A DNA stretch of 64,000 nucleotides, taken from assembly GCA_018056425.1 (NCBI GenBank), contig JAGPFR010000011.1:1-64000 (forward strand). Direction: 5' to 3'. The notes beneath the pieces are model-generated. The model had not been told where the DNA came from. It ran no database searches and saw only the letters and a program-made list of their open reading frames with translations. A program made the translations under genes and the position numbers. Numbering within the stretch: position 1 is the first letter of the stretch; the number at the start of each line of letters is the position of its first letter. Origin of the DNA: Lachnospiraceae bacterium. Lineage in GTDB: Bacteria > Bacillota > Clostridia > Lachnospirales > Lachnospiraceae. Positions 42,623-54,023 of this stretch are shown in pieces.

Positions 42623-45037
42623 ATGGCAGCCGTTTACGATCATCACAGTGTGGAGCCCAAGTGGCAGAAGGTATGGGACGATGAGAAAGCCTTCGCCGCA
42701 ACCAATGATTTTTCCAAGCCCAAGTATTATGCGCTTGTAGAATTCCCTTATCCTTCGGGACAGGGACTTCATGTGGGACATCCCCGTCCTTACACCGCAC
42801 TTGACATAGTTTCCAGAAAGCGTCGTATGCAGGGATATAATGTTCTCTTCCCCATGGGATGGGATGCATTCGGTCTTCCCACCGAGAACTATGCCATCAA
42901 GAATAAGATTCATCCCAAGATCGTTACAAAGAATAACGTTGCACGTTTCAAAGAGCAGCTTCATTCCATCGGTTATTCATTCGATTGGGACAGAGAAGTA
43001 AATACCACCGATCCCGGATATTATCGCTGGACTCAGTGGATCTTCCTTAAGCTGTTCAATGCAGGACTTGCTTATAAGACCCAGATGCCTATCAACTGGT
43101 GTACTTCATGTAAGGTCGGCCTTGCCAACGAGGAAGTTGTAAACGGTGTCTGCGAAAGATGCGGAGCTCCCGTAGTTCGTAAGATGCAGTCCCAGTGGAT
43201 GCTCAAGATCACCGAATATGCAGACAAGCTTCTTGAGGGTCTCGACAGCGTTGACTATATCGAGCGTGTTAAGACCCAGCAGAGAAACTGGATAGGACGT
43301 TCAACCGGTGCCGAGGTAGACTTTAAGCTTACCGGTACCGAGGATAAGCTTACCGTTTATACCACCAGGCCTGATACTCTTTTCGGTGCCACATACATGG
43401 TTATGAGCCCCGAGCACCCTTACATTGAGAAGTATAAGGACCGCATCACCAATTATGATGATGTTGTAAAGTATCGCGAAGAGGCTTCCAGAAAGTCTGA
43501 TTTCGAGAGAACCGAGCTTGCCAAGGATAAGACCGGCGTCTGCTTAAACGGACTCACCGCTATCGATCCCGTTAATGATAAAGAGATTCCTATCTGGATC
43601 TCCGACTATGTACTTATGAGCTATGGAACCGGAGCCATCATGGCCGTTCCCGCACATGATGAAAGAGACTGGGAATTTGCCAAGAAGTTTAACCTTCCCA
43701 TCATCGAAGTAGTTGCAGGAAGTGACAAGCCCGTAACCGAGCAGGTATATACCGATGTAGCGGAAGGAAAGCTGGTTAACTCAGGCTTCCTTAACGGACT
43801 TTCTGTAGCTGAGGCTAAGAAGAAGATTACCGAGTTCCTCGAGGAAAAAGGAATCGGTCATGCCAAGACCAATTATAAGCTTCGTGACTGGGTCTTCTCA
43901 CGTCAGAGATACTGGGGTGAGCCTATTCCCATTATCCACTGCGATAAGTGCGGATATGTACCTCTCAAGGAAGAAGATCTTCCCCTTGAGCTTCCCGAGG
44001 TTGAGTCATACATGCCCGGAGACAACGGCGAATCACCCCTTGCTGCCATGGATTCGTGGGTAAATGTTACCTGTCCCTGCTGCGGAGGCCCCGCTAAGCG
44101 TGAGACTGATACCATGCCTCAGTGGGCAGGATCATCATGGTATTTCCTCAGATATATCGATCCTAAGAATGATAAGGAACTTGCTTCACAGGAAGCTCTT
44201 AAGTACTGGCTTCCCGTTGACTGGTATAACGGAGGAATGGAGCATACGACCCTTCACCTTCTCTATTCGAGATTCTGGCACAGATTCCTCTATGATCAGG
44301 GAATCGTTCCTACCAAGGAGCCTTATGCAAAGCGTACTTCTCACGGAATGATCCTCGGATCAAACGGTGAGAAGATGTCCAAGTCCCGCGGTAACGTCGT
44401 TAATCCCGACGATATCATCGAAGAGTACGGTGCAGATACTCTCAGAACCTATGAGATGTTCATCGGTGCTTTCGATCAGGCGGCAAACTGGAGCATGGAA
44501 GGCGTTCAGGGCTGCAGAAGATTCCTCGACAGAGTATGGAAGCTTCAGGATATCGTAACTGACGGAGATGAGTACTCCAAGGATCTTGAAGTTAAGATCC
44601 ACCAGACTATCCGAAAAGTATCCGGAGATTTTGAGACGCTTAAGTACAACACCGGTATCGCTGCTCTTATGAGCCTTATCAATGATTTTTATAAGGCAGG
44701 AAGCATTACCAGGGCTGATCTTAAGACCTTCCTCCTTCTCCTCAATCCCGTTGCTCCTCACATCACCGAGGAACTTTGGAGCATCGAAGGCTTTGAAGGA
44801 AGAGTATATCAGGCTAAGTGGCCCGAGTATGATGAAGCTAAGTGCGTTGAAGACACCGTTACCATCGCTGTTCAGGTTCTCGGCAAGCTTCGCGGAACCT
44901 TCGAAGAGGACAGAAATGCTTCCAAGGAGACCATGATCGCAAGAGCTAAGGAAACCGTAGCAGCCAAGATCGAAGGCAAAGAAATCGTAAAGGAGATCTA
45001 CGTACCCGGCAAGCTTGTTAACTTCGTAGTTAAATAA
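42623..45037 (+). CDS. leuS: Leucine-tRNA ligase
   Basis: An 804-residue class I synthetase. The HIGH motif appears as HVGH (residues 50-53, in [16 protein letters not shown]), the editing domain CP1 has [14 protein letters not shown] and the conserved [19 protein letters not shown], and KMSKS is at about residue 584 ([18 protein letters not shown]). Two zinc-like Cys clusters ([30 protein letters not shown]) are usual in bacterial LeuRS. No T-box element was recognised in the 130-base leader. Confidence 0.98.
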   Translation: MAAVYDHHSVEPKWQKVWDDEKAFAATNDFSKPKYYALVEFPYPSGQGLHVGHPRPYTALDIVSRKRRMQGYNVLFPMGWDAFGLPTENYAIKNKIHPKIVTKNNVARFKEQLHSIGYSFDWDREVNTTDPGYYRWTQWIFLKLFNAGLAYKTQMPINWCTSCKVGLANEEVVNGVCERCGAPVVRKMQSQWMLKITEYADKLLEGLDSVDYIERVKTQQRNWIGRSTGAEVDFKLTGTEDKLTVYTTRPDTLFGATYMVMSPEHPYIEKYKDRITNYDDVVKYREEASRKSDFERTELAKDKTGVCLNGLTAIDPVNDKEIPIWISDYVLMSYGTGAIMAVPAHDERDWEFAKKFNLPIIEVVAGSDKPVTEQVYTDVAEGKLVNSGFLNGLSVAEAKKKITEFLEEKGIGHAKTNYKLRDWVFSRQRYWGEPIPIIHCDKCGYVPLKEEDLPLELPEVESYMPGDNGESPLAAMDSWVNVTCPCCGGPAKRETDTMPQWAGSSWYFLRYIDPKNDKELASQEALKYWLPVDWYNGGMEHTTLHLLYSRFWHRFLYDQGIVPTKEPYAKRTSHGMILGSNGEKMSKSRGNVVNPDDIIEEYGADTLRTYEMFIGAFDQAANWSMEGVQGCRRFLDRVWKLQDIVTDGDEYSKDLEVKIHQTIRKVSGDFETLKYNTGIAALMSLINDFYKAGSITRADLKTFLLLLNPVAPHITEELWSIEGFEGRVYQAKWPEYDEAKCVEDTVTIAVQVLGKLRGTFEEDRNASKETMIARAKETVAAKIEGKEIVKEIYVPGKLVNFVVK

Positions 45038-45042
45038 TCTTA

Positions 45043-46218
45043 ATGGACAAGATCGTAATAATAGAGGGCAGAAAGTTCCGGGGCGACAAAGAAATCTCTG
45101 CAGCAAATGCGGATAAAGCCGCGATCGACAGGATCAAAGGCTCGATGGATAACATGTCGCTTTCGGATCTGAAGCTCTTATCCAGGAAACTTCATAGCGG
45201 AAGGATTAATTTCGGTACGGTTCTCGGAGAGGATTTCATCGAAGAAGTAGACGGTATGATCGCTTCGATGGAAAAGAAAGAGAAAGCTTCCGAGGAGAAA
45301 CAGGATCTTCGTGTAAATGTTAAGAGAACCACCGTCAAGAAGGACCTTAAGCCTGATGAAGAGCTTGATGCACAGGCAAGAAAGATTCTTGAACGGCAGG
45401 AGAAGACGAGAAGGATCATTCTTTTTGCATCTCTTTTTGTAGCCGCAGCCTGCATTCTGTATATCGCAATTTACAATATCTCCAAGCAAAGATCATCCAG
45501 TACGACCGATCTTCTGGCCAATCTGAGAGATCAGGCTGTCGGAGAATCTCAGTCCGGTAACGGTAATGATGTCGGTGACGGAAGCGGCCCCATCATTCAT
45601 TATGTCGATGAAACGGAGACCCCTGACATCCTTCCGGAATATTTAGATATATATAATAAGAACAAAAGACTAATCGGATGGCTCGAAATAGCCGATATAG
45701 GTATAAATGGGGCTACTTTAAGTCTGCCCGTTATGCAGACGGTCGATAATGAATACTACCTGACCCATGGGTTTAATCAGGAAAACGACAAAAACGGCTG
45801 CATATTTATGGATTGCAACTGTGATGCCATAAAGCCTTCGGATAATCTGATCCTTTACGGCCATCACATGATGAGCGGTAATATGTTCGGAAATCTCGTT
45901 AAATACGAGGATTACAATTTTTACCTGACTCATAAGACGTTTAAGTTCGATACCATCTATGAGCACGGTGAGTATGAGGTTATGTTTGCGTTCAGGACTT
46001 CACTCAAGACCGATGATGATATTTCTTTTAAGTATTATCAGTTTATAGATGCAAACGGGGCGGAGGAATTTAATTCGTATATGAACGAAATGGCTTCCAT
46101 GTCCCTGTATGACACAGGAGTTACCGCAGTGTGGGGGGATCATCTGCTGACCCTTTCAACCTGCGATTATGAAGAGAAGAACGGAAGATTCGCCGTTGTG
46201 GCCAGAAGGATTAATTAG
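45043..46218 (+). CDS. Class B sortase with a long cytosolic N-terminal region
   Basis: Membrane transpeptidase that attaches surface proteins to the cell wall. The catalytic domain (about 195-391) has the class B order: LILYGHHM with His274, TLSTCDY with Cys374 and NGRF with Arg382. The membrane helix is at about 124-146, preceded by about 120 mostly charged residues (Lys/Glu-rich, possible coiled coil at 75-120), whereas typical SrtB has the helix at the very N terminus. It starts 5 bases after leuS and lies directly upstream of a large surface protein with a sorting-like signal. Confidence 0.92.
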   Translation: MDKIVIIEGRKFRGDKEISAANADKAAIDRIKGSMDNMSLSDLKLLSRKLHSGRINFGTVLGEDFIEEVDGMIASMEKKEKASEEKQDLRVNVKRTTVKKDLKPDEELDAQARKILERQEKTRRIILFASLFVAAACILYIAIYNISKQRSSSTTDLLANLRDQAVGESQSGNGNDVGDGSGPIIHYVDETETPDILPEYLDIYNKNKRLIGWLEIADIGINGATLSLPVMQTVDNEYYLTHGFNQENDKNGCIFMDCNCDAIKPSDNLILYGHHMMSGNMFGNLVKYEDYNFYLTHKTFKFDTIYEHGEYEVMFAFRTSLKTDDDISFKYYQFIDANGAEEFNSYMNEMASMSLYDTGVTAVWGDHLLTLSTCDYEEKNGRFAVVARRIN

Positions 46219-46247
46219 TTTTTCGAACATACGGAGGGTAACCTTTG

Positions 46248-49200
46248 ATGAAAAAGAAAACGAGAAGACTGAAGAGGTCTGTACGCAAGACATTGGGTGC
46301 GCTTTTCCTGGCATCCAGTATTGTTGTTGCTGCAATACCTACCGGATCTTATGCGGGAGGTCAGGCTGAAGCTGCCAACTCCTGTACCGGCGTCATTGCT
46401 CCCGAATACTATATATTACAGTCAGGTACGGGCACGGCCAAGACTCCTGTAAGCGAGATACCTGTTATTCAGGCCGGATCCACTATCTATACGACTGCAG
46501 ATCAGACTTATTATTTTGCATATATAAATTCCCAGGGTGTTGATGAAATCGGTAATGCTGCTAAATTCGCCATCATCACCGGCTATAATGCTTCGGGTGC
46601 CGTTGATGCCAATGGTAATCTTACCATTCCCGATACTGTTCGAAGCTTCCGTAAGATATCGGATGTTGAGGGTTATTGTCTTACCAATGTTTCGAATGAA
46701 TTTCTTTTCTACAGAGATACCAATACTTTCATTTCACTTGATGTAACCGTAAATGTAGGTGATACAAATCCCCTTGCTCCCTATATCGGTAAATATACCG
46801 ATGGAGATAGCACGGTTTATTCTACAATCCAGCCTTATGTACCTGATGCATACAGAGCTAATCCCGGTTACTATCAGACAGTTGAACCCGATGAGATCGG
46901 TGTATTCCAGAACAGTGTTACGGAAAACTATGACAGTGATGATCCGGCAACCAGACAGCTTATAAGCTATACATATTCATATAAGATTGAGAACGTCAGA
47001 TATTATCCCTGTACCGCAAGTACTGAATCCACCTGGAATGCATTCCCTAAGGATTCCCTTTATTACCGTGACGGAACTCCCGGTTCATACACCTTTAAGG
47101 CTTGTGCGGATTCTGCTCACCAGTATGTCGATGATATTCCTGTTAAATATATCGCAAACCAGTTTTCCGAATATGATACAGCAACTAGCACCTATGTCCT
47201 TTCTACCCAGCCTATAGACGATGAGCATAAGGATAACGGTGTTTTTGCGGGAACAAAGGGTGCAAATATCAAACATCTTTATATCCCGGGCTCAATGGAA
47301 GGTATAGGGGACTATGCTTTCTATAACTGTGTAGCTTTAAATTCGATTGATTTTTCCAATCAGCTTCTTGCTATCGGAAATCATGCTTTTGACGGATGCA
47401 GGGCTCTTACAACCGTTAATATGGATTCAGATCCCCGTATCGCGGTCATCGGTGCATATGCATTTGCCAACTGCCCTTCACTTGCTTCATTCTATGTGCC
47501 TCATCAGATAAATCTTCTTTGTGACGGTGTATTCGAAAATGATACAGCGCTTACTTCGATTGACCTTACGGGTGATATCAGCTCTGATCCTACGGGTAAT
47601 GGATCCGCTCTGACTCAGGTGGGAAACCATCTTTTCTACGGATGTTCCTCACTTAGGGAAGTTACTATGGGTACCGCTTTGGGATCAGGTTATTCTCTTA
47701 ACAATAAGAGAGAGATTTCCATTAATATTTTTGAGGATTGTCCTTCACTTGAGAGGATCACCGTTCTCAGCCCCTTTGTAACATTTGTTGATGATACTCA
47801 CAATGCTACATCCGGAACTCCTTCTTATCCTGCATGTAAGTTCACCCTGAAGAATTTCCATGACATCCTTACCAGCGATTCGTTCTATTTTGAAGGTGTC
47901 GATCCTGCAGGTGCGACCAGACCCAATATTGGTGTTGGTGCTCTTCATGCTACATGCCAGAGCATGGATAAGGGCTACGAATTTACATTTAAATACTATG
48001 GTGAAGAACTTTACGAAAAAACCGTAACCGAAGAGGGTGACGGAAAAGCAATCTATCAGGTTGATAACACAAACAGTCTTGTAGGCTTTGCTACGGTTGA
48101 AGATGCATCCCATAAAGTTGAATCCCTGAGTTTCCCAGAGCATTTCGGACCGTACTATATCAATGAGATCCCTGCTGAGAAATTCTTAAATCTGAAGAAT
48201 CTTACAACCGTCAGACTCCCTTCCACGATCAATATCATTGGGGACAGGGCTTTTCAGGGCTGCATTAATCTTCAGTATGTTTATTTCGGAAATGACAGTG
48301 TTCAGATAGGAACAAATGCATTCCTTACTCAGGGGGCAGAATCCGATCCCAAGCCTGCAGTAGATGCAAATAATAATCCGGCAAAACAATTATACTTTGT
48401 CACTACCATCTCAGAAAATTCTACACCGTTTAATTATGCGATGAGTGATGGCGGAAGATTCAATCATAAGCTTCAGAATCGCGCATGGCCCATTATTTAT
48501 TCCGGATTCCCTACTTTACTTGAAGTTAAGTACAATCCTGACAAGGGATGTGCCGAGCTTACGGATTTCCCTACAGGCTCAACTATAGGCAATTATTCAA
48601 CAGCCTGGTATCTGACAGATAATGAAAAGAGTGCCATAAGTTCATTTAATCCTGCTGCCCTTAATACTTCCTTCGATTATGAGTTAAAAGCAGTTTGTGA
48701 GACTTTGACCATTCCGAGCGGTGTCAGATCCATTGAGGATGGATTGTTTAACAGGAATACATCCATTTCGAATAAGATCGCCGTTGTTTCGGAAGGTCTT
48801 ACTGAGCTTGATGTTGATGTCACTCCCGGCGGAAGTTCATATAATGAGCTTGTTTACGGCTCCAATACAATTGATGTTACATTTGACGGTATTGTGACCG
48901 TTGATCCCACTAAGGGTGATTTTGCGGGATGCCCCGGTCTTACCTCCATAACATTAGCCGGTAACGGTAATATTTCGATTCCCGATTACGCATTCTATGG
49001 ATGTACCAATCTGCAAAATGTAGCCGTAAACCAGCATGTCGATACGATCGGAGAACAGGCATTTTCAAAATGTGAAAATCTCGAGACTGTTGAACTTATC
49101 GGTGTTAACGAGATCAAGGATCATGCATTCCTTGGTGATGTTAAACTGAATGATGTTACAATCTCTGCAGATACTACCACCATCGGACTTGCTCCTTTCA

Positions 49201-51734
49201 GACTTTGCAACAGTTTAAACAATGTAAAGTTTGGCGATAATCCTTACTACACCACAGCTAACGGAATTATCTATGCACTTGATTCTTCGGGTAACAGATA
49301 TTCGATTGTTGAGTTCCTTGGAGGAAGAAGTTCTAAGACCATTCAGACTTCTGAAGTTACCGGAATCACAGCAATAGCTGAAGAAGCGTTTGCTGATACC
49401 GATGTACAGATTGCCAATCTCGAAAGCTCTCATATCAGCAGCTTGCCGTCGTTTGCTTTTGATGATTGTGACAATCTTGTTTCAGTTTATCTTCCTGACG
49501 GTTGCAGAAAGATCGAAGAATTTGCTTTCAGAGGATCAACACTTTCCAATCTTACTGTTAATGACGGTGATTTAAACGGATTGGAAACAGGTCTTAACCT
49601 GATCCAAACTACTTATGATTTCTCAACCGGTATTGACCACGGAACAAATTACAGCAAGAATGATAATATAACTGTTTTTGCTCCTGCCGAGACGGATGAT
49701 AACGGAAATGTTACGACTCCAAGCACTGCGTATGGATTCTTCAAAGACAGAAAATATATTGTAGAGGCTATTGTTCCCATCGTTCATTACTATGTAACAT
49801 ATTGGGATTATGACTCTGTTGATGCAACAAAGAGAACAATCCGCACGACGGAAGAGTACATAGAAGGTGATACCGTAACTGTGCTCGATCCTCTGCGTGC
49901 TGTCTCCGAAGGTTTTATTTTCAACTATTACGAGAATCGTGATAATACAGATGAAACCTATAACTACAGAGATAAGTTTGAAATTCATTCCGATATTCAG
50001 CTGCAGGCTGTTTACGAAGGTATTGTTGAAAAGACCTATACAGCTACTTTTATGGATGTAGATCCTGTTACCCGGTCTGACATTGGAGTTTTGGTTGATG
50101 GAATTACTGTAGAATCCAAGCTGGATGATTACGAAAATACTGTATATTTTATCAATGAAAACAGAATTGCCGGTATCGTACCCAGCAAGGATGGTTATAC
50201 ATTCCAGAATTGGACTCCCATTGACCCCAGGAACAATAATACCTTTACTATTTCACAGGTAACTATAAGCAGTACTGATGATTCGGTAATTGTATTCCGT
50301 CCGAATTATCAATCCAATAATGGCGGAAATGGCGGAAATACCGGTGCAACACGCATTGCCAGATATTACATGGCGGACGGAAGCACTCTTTTCAGCACGG
50401 TAGAACTGCATGACGGAGATACTGCTCCCAATATTGCAATTCCTACCGGATACAGCGGATATGAGTGGTCACCTAAGCCTTCGGAAACCGTTATGAATTC
50501 CGACAAGAACTTCATACTTGTTCCTTCGGAAGGCAATAATAACGGAACTGCTACTTCCTACACCGCTACATATTATTATTCCGACGGTGTAACCGTATAT
50601 CAGACTCTTACGCTTGAAGCAGGTGCTACACCTCCCAACCTTATAATGCCCGATGGTTATAAGCAGTGTAAGTGGTCACCCGATCCTACGGCAGTTACCA
50701 TCGATAAGAATCTTCGTTTCACGATGGTTGCTAATTCGGATTATGTGGATCCCAATACTCCCGATCCCAATTACACCGGACCTTACTATACGCTTACCGT
50801 TGTTAACGGATCGGGTTCCGGAAGTTACAAACCCGGATCTCAGGTAATAATCCAGGCTAATGATGCCAAGACGGGAACACAGTTCAGCAGCTGGACCGTA
50901 TCACCGACAAATGTTCCCATCGCTTCCAAGGTAATGTCTGCGACTGTACTGACAATGCCTTCGGAGAATGTTACCGTAACCGCTAACTTTGTTGCTTCCA
51001 CTTCAGGCAATAACAATAACGGTTCTAACGGAACGGGCTCGGGCGGAGGAAATAACGGCAATACCAATTATTGGCCTTCAACCGGTAATGTTGCAAGAAG
51101 CAGCGGAACGACCGTGGTTATCGAGAAGAACGGACTTTCCAACACCGGTGTTGTATCGGCTACGGTTAACGGTTCAACCGATAATTTCACCATCAAGATC
51201 ACACAGAGCCAGACCGCAGAAAGACAGATACTTGATGCACTTCTTAAAAAGTACGGAAGTGTGGATAATCTTATCTACTTCCCTATGGATATAAGCCTTT
51301 ATGATGCGGCAGGTACCACTCAGATTCATGACACGTCGGGACTTACCATAACCATCACGTTACCTCTTCCCGATTCAATGATCCAGTATGCCGCAAACAA
51401 TAAGGTTGCAGTAGTTACCAACGGTGAGATTGATGGCCTTAATGCCAGATTTACGACCATTAACGGAGTGCCTTGTGTAACCTTTACATGTACTCATTTC
51501 TCACCTTATGTAATATATGTAAATACCGTTGAAATGACTTCGGGCTCGGACGGATCCGGTAACGGAACGGGTATTCTCGATAATACCCCTAAGACCGCCG
51601 ATTTCATCCATCCCAAGTGGTTCATATCTATAGCTCTCTTTGCTATATCGATCGTTCTCTTCCTGATGAAGGATAAGAAGAACCTTAAGCCTCTCAAGGC
51701 TGATAACGGTAATAACAGAAACGTTCGTAAATGA
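46248..51734 (+). CDS. Large BspA-type LRR surface protein with sortase-type C terminus
   Basis: An 1828-residue surface protein. The signal peptide ends near residue 37 (TGSYAGG). BspA/LRR_5-type repeats occur in three blocks (about 343-505, 625-700 and 815-1105), each with motifs like IGNHAFDGCRALTTVNM. InlB/Listeria-Bacteroides-type repeats follow (about 1178-1358), then two copies of a YYMADGS/YYYSDGV module (about 1368-1500), a GSGSGSYKPGS module, a Gly/Asn linker and a final beta domain. The C terminus has NTPKTAD (about 1779-1785), a hydrophobic helix and a Lys-rich tail, a sorting-signal layout close to the NPKTG/PPKTG class. The upstream sortase is the likely anchoring enzyme. GGAGGG precedes the start. 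Confidence 0.88.
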   Translation: MKKKTRRLKRSVRKTLGALFLASSIVVAAIPTGSYAGGQAEAANSCTGVIAPEYYILQSGTGTAKTPVSEIPVIQAGSTIYTTADQTYYFAYINSQGVDEIGNAAKFAIITGYNASGAVDANGNLTIPDTVRSFRKISDVEGYCLTNVSNEFLFYRDTNTFISLDVTVNVGDTNPLAPYIGKYTDGDSTVYSTIQPYVPDAYRANPGYYQTVEPDEIGVFQNSVTENYDSDDPATRQLISYTYSYKIENVRYYPCTASTESTWNAFPKDSLYYRDGTPGSYTFKACADSAHQYVDDIPVKYIANQFSEYDTATSTYVLSTQPIDDEHKDNGVFAGTKGANIKHLYIPGSMEGIGDYAFYNCVALNSIDFSNQLLAIGNHAFDGCRALTTVNMDSDPRIAVIGAYAFANCPSLASFYVPHQINLLCDGVFENDTALTSIDLTGDISSDPTGNGSALTQVGNHLFYGCSSLREVTMGTALGSGYSLNNKREISINIFEDCPSLERITVLSPFVTFVDDTHNATSGTPSYPACKFTLKNFHDILTSDSFYFEGVDPAGATRPNIGVGALHATCQSMDKGYEFTFKYYGEELYEKTVTEEGDGKAIYQVDNTNSLVGFATVEDASHKVESLSFPEHFGPYYINEIPAEKFLNLKNLTTVRLPSTINIIGDRAFQGCINLQYVYFGNDSVQIGTNAFLTQGAESDPKPAVDANNNPAKQLYFVTTISENSTPFNYAMSDGGRFNHKLQNRAWPIIYSGFPTLLEVKYNPDKGCAELTDFPTGSTIGNYSTAWYLTDNEKSAISSFNPAALNTSFDYELKAVCETLTIPSGVRSIEDGLFNRNTSISNKIAVVSEGLTELDVDVTPGGSSYNELVYGSNTIDVTFDGIVTVDPTKGDFAGCPGLTSITLAGNGNISIPDYAFYGCTNLQNVAVNQHVDTIGEQAFSKCENLETVELIGVNEIKDHAFLGDVKLNDVTISADTTTIGLAPFRLCNSLNNVKFGDNPYYTTANGIIYALDSSGNRYSIVEFLGGRSSKTIQTSEVTGITAIAEEAFADTDVQIANLESSHISSLPSFAFDDCDNLVSVYLPDGCRKIEEFAFRGSTLSNLTVNDGDLNGLETGLNLIQTTYDFSTGIDHGTNYSKNDNITVFAPAETDDNGNVTTPSTAYGFFKDRKYIVEAIVPIVHYYVTYWDYDSVDATKRTIRTTEEYIEGDTVTVLDPLRAVSEGFIFNYYENRDNTDETYNYRDKFEIHSDIQLQAVYEGIVEKTYTATFMDVDPVTRSDIGVLVDGITVESKLDDYENTVYFINENRIAGIVPSKDGYTFQNWTPIDPRNNNTFTISQVTISSTDDSVIVFRPNYQSNNGGNGGNTGATRIARYYMADGSTLFSTVELHDGDTAPNIAIPTGYSGYEWSPKPSETVMNSDKNFILVPSEGNNNGTATSYTATYYYSDGVTVYQTLTLEAGATPPNLIMPDGYKQCKWSPDPTAVTIDKNLRFTMVANSDYVDPNTPDPNYTGPYYTLTVVNGSGSGSYKPGSQVIIQANDAKTGTQFSSWTVSPTNVPIASKVMSATVLTMPSENVTVTANFVASTSGNNNNGSNGTGSGGGNNGNTNYWPSTGNVARSSGTTVVIEKNGLSNTGVVSATVNGSTDNFTIKITQSQTAERQILDALLKKYGSVDNLIYFPMDISLYDAAGTTQIHDTSGLTITITLPLPDSMIQYAANNKVAVVTNGEIDGLNARFTTINGVPCVTFTCTHFSPYVIYVNTVEMTSGSDGSGNGTGILDNTPKTADFIHPKWFISIALFAISIVLFLMKDKKNLKPLKADNGNNRNVRK

Positions 51735-51755
51735 TAAATCTGATAAGGATTTAAG

Positions 51756-54023
51756 ATGAAAAGAATCAGAAAGCTGTTCGGAGTGATCCTGATCGTATCC
51801 GCTTTGCTCGTGCTGCAGCTTCCTCCTCTGGGGGCGGATGCTGCATCCGTCCCCGAGTTTTCTATATCGGGTTCCGGAACACTCCTTTCTTACAACGGAA
51901 CAAGAACAGATGTAGTCATTCCTTCAGGCGTAATAGAGATCGCTACGGATGCATTCAGAGATAATGATAATATCCGCAGAGTCACGATCCCTAACAGCGT
52001 CAGGAAGGTTAATGAGTATGCCTTTTGGGACTGCGATAATCTTGAAACCGTGATCATCGGAACAGGACTTAATAAGATCGATGATTTCGTTTTCGCAAAT
52101 TGCATGGGGCTTGTTTCTGTAAATATCCCCGAAAATGTCACTTCGATAGGTATTTATGCATTTGAAGATGATGTTAATCTTGAATCAGTTACCATTACTG
52201 AAAAAACTCATAATATACATGAATCAGCATTCGATGGGTGCTACAAACTTGTTATTTTTGCTCCCGAAGGATCATATGCCTGGGAATATGCAAAGGGATT
52301 TTATGTAAGACAGGCCCAGTTCCCGGTGTATGAAGATACAGGACGCCTGGATGATCCTAAGCCGTCGGATACAGAAGATACGACAGATGTATCGGGAAAT
52401 GATGAAACTTCGAATGATGATCAGGAAGAAGAGCAGGACGAGCCCGGTGCATATACCACTCAGTATGAGATATCTCAGAGACCTGACGGCACATATACAG
52501 CGGTTGCTTATAACCAGAATACGAATGTATACGGACAGACACATGTAGTTGGAAATACTGCGGTTGTTTTCATGGATAACTCCGCACTGCATGTTATCGA
52601 AGGAAGTCCTGCACCGGAAACTGCCGAAGATACCTCTGTAAACATTCCTTCGGAGACGGTTATATATTCTTCGTCGATTCCCAAATATACGATCGTCGAT
52701 TCTGAAATAGTCGCCGATAAGGCATATTATATGTCGGGTGACCTTGAGAATATGAGCCTTCCTTCGGGAATATCCGAGATAGGACAGTTTGCTTTCTCGA
52801 GAACCGATGTTGTATCCGTAACTCTTCCTGAAGGAGTTCAGAAGATCGATTACGGTGCATTTTATCACTGTGCGAGGCTGGGAAGCGTAAGCCTGCCTCA
52901 GAGCATCATGAAGATCGAACCCTATGCATTTAGCGGTACTCCCTGGGTGGAAGAATTCCTTTCAACAGTGGGCAACATCAATAATAATCTCGATGATAAC
53001 CTTAATGCATCGGGCGGTGATTTCCTCGTAAGTGGCGGTGCTCTTATTGCCTACAGAGGTCATAGTACCAATGTTACCATTCCTGAAGGTGTCAGGATCA
53101 TTGCAGCAGGCTGCTTTAAGGATGTTACATCCATGAAGACTTTGTCCCTGCCTTCAACTCTTTTGAGTATCGGGGAAGAAGCGTTTATGGGATGCTCTAA
53201 TCTGGAATCTGTTTCTTTTGGCGGAAATGAAAGTCAGATCCTTGACAGGGCTTTTGCGGGTACCCCGATAAGCATTCATGATATTCCGGACAGAATAGTA
53301 AATATCGGTGTCGGTGCTTTTGATGATCTTGATACAGTACCCGGGCTTAATATCACTTATGAAGAAACCACTCAGAGATTATCCAATTCCGGATTCAGAC
53401 CTTCTTCGGAAGATAAGGATAATGCAGGCGTTACGGTCGTAGGGCTTGATGGTTGTGAGGCATATCTTGACGGTGCCGACAGAGCATTTACCTTAAGTGT
53501 TACACCTCTTGATTCATCGGCAGAGTTTGACATTAGTTTAAACAGGGCTAATGATTTTCTGAACGGCAAATACAACGGAGACAAGGCTTTATACGAGCTA
53601 GTGCTTACCGATTCATCGAATATTCCGATCACCAAGCTCGGAAATCAGGGACTTGAAGTAGCCATTCCCGTTCCGGATAATCTGAAAGGTAAGAAGCTTG
53701 TTGCACTGACTGTTGACAGAAACGGACAGCTGGAAGATATTCCCGTTACCATAGTCAGTAACAACGGTATATCCTATGCGAGATTTACTGCTTACCACCT
53801 GAGCGTATTTGCTCTTTGTTCAACAGGAGAAGACCTGAGTGATTCCGAGATCATCACTTCGGAAGTTACATTGAGAGCAGATTCCGGTGGCCCTTCTGTT
53901 ACAGCTTCCGATAATTCATTTAAAGACCGTATCATGTCTGTAAGCACTGCAAGATGGATTGTCTGCGGCATGCTTGTTTTTACCGGTGTATTTTTGATCC
54001 TTATCAGGAAAAAGGCTCGATGA
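51756..54023 (+). CDS. Second BspA-type LRR protein, membrane-anchored
   Basis: A 755-residue exported protein. It has a signal peptide (about 1-28), LRR_5 repeats at about 40-190 and again at about 320-530 (SGISEIGQFAFSRTDVVSVT, LPEGVQKIDYGAFYHCARLG), an acidic linker between them (about 200-230), a beta domain and a C-terminal membrane helix (about 727-748) ended by RKKAR. Unlike the protein upstream, no LPxTG-like motif precedes the helix (TASDNSFKDRIMSV), so anchoring is probably by the helix itself. It starts 21 bases after the large LRR gene and overlaps the YfhO gene by 4 bases. Confidence 0.87.
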   Translation: MKRIRKLFGVILIVSALLVLQLPPLGADAASVPEFSISGSGTLLSYNGTRTDVVIPSGVIEIATDAFRDNDNIRRVTIPNSVRKVNEYAFWDCDNLETVIIGTGLNKIDDFVFANCMGLVSVNIPENVTSIGIYAFEDDVNLESVTITEKTHNIHESAFDGCYKLVIFAPEGSYAWEYAKGFYVRQAQFPVYEDTGRLDDPKPSDTEDTTDVSGNDETSNDDQEEEQDEPGAYTTQYEISQRPDGTYTAVAYNQNTNVYGQTHVVGNTAVVFMDNSALHVIEGSPAPETAEDTSVNIPSETVIYSSSIPKYTIVDSEIVADKAYYMSGDLENMSLPSGISEIGQFAFSRTDVVSVTLPEGVQKIDYGAFYHCARLGSVSLPQSIMKIEPYAFSGTPWVEEFLSTVGNINNNLDDNLNASGGDFLVSGGALIAYRGHSTNVTIPEGVRIIAAGCFKDVTSMKTLSLPSTLLSIGEEAFMGCSNLESVSFGGNESQILDRAFAGTPISIHDIPDRIVNIGVGAFDDLDTVPGLNITYEETTQRLSNSGFRPSSEDKDNAGVTVVGLDGCEAYLDGADRAFTLSVTPLDSSAEFDISLNRANDFLNGKYNGDKALYELVLTDSSNIPITKLGNQGLEVAIPVPDNLKGKKLVALTVDRNGQLEDIPVTIVSNNGISYARFTAYHLSVFALCSTGEDLSDSEIITSEVTLRADSGGPSVTASDNSFKDRIMSVSTARWIVCGMLVFTGVFLILIRKKAR

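Noticed and set aside
46537..53798. Many short ORFs in other frames inside the two LRR genes
   Set aside because: They are shadows of repeat-rich genes whose own frames give clear LRR motifs.
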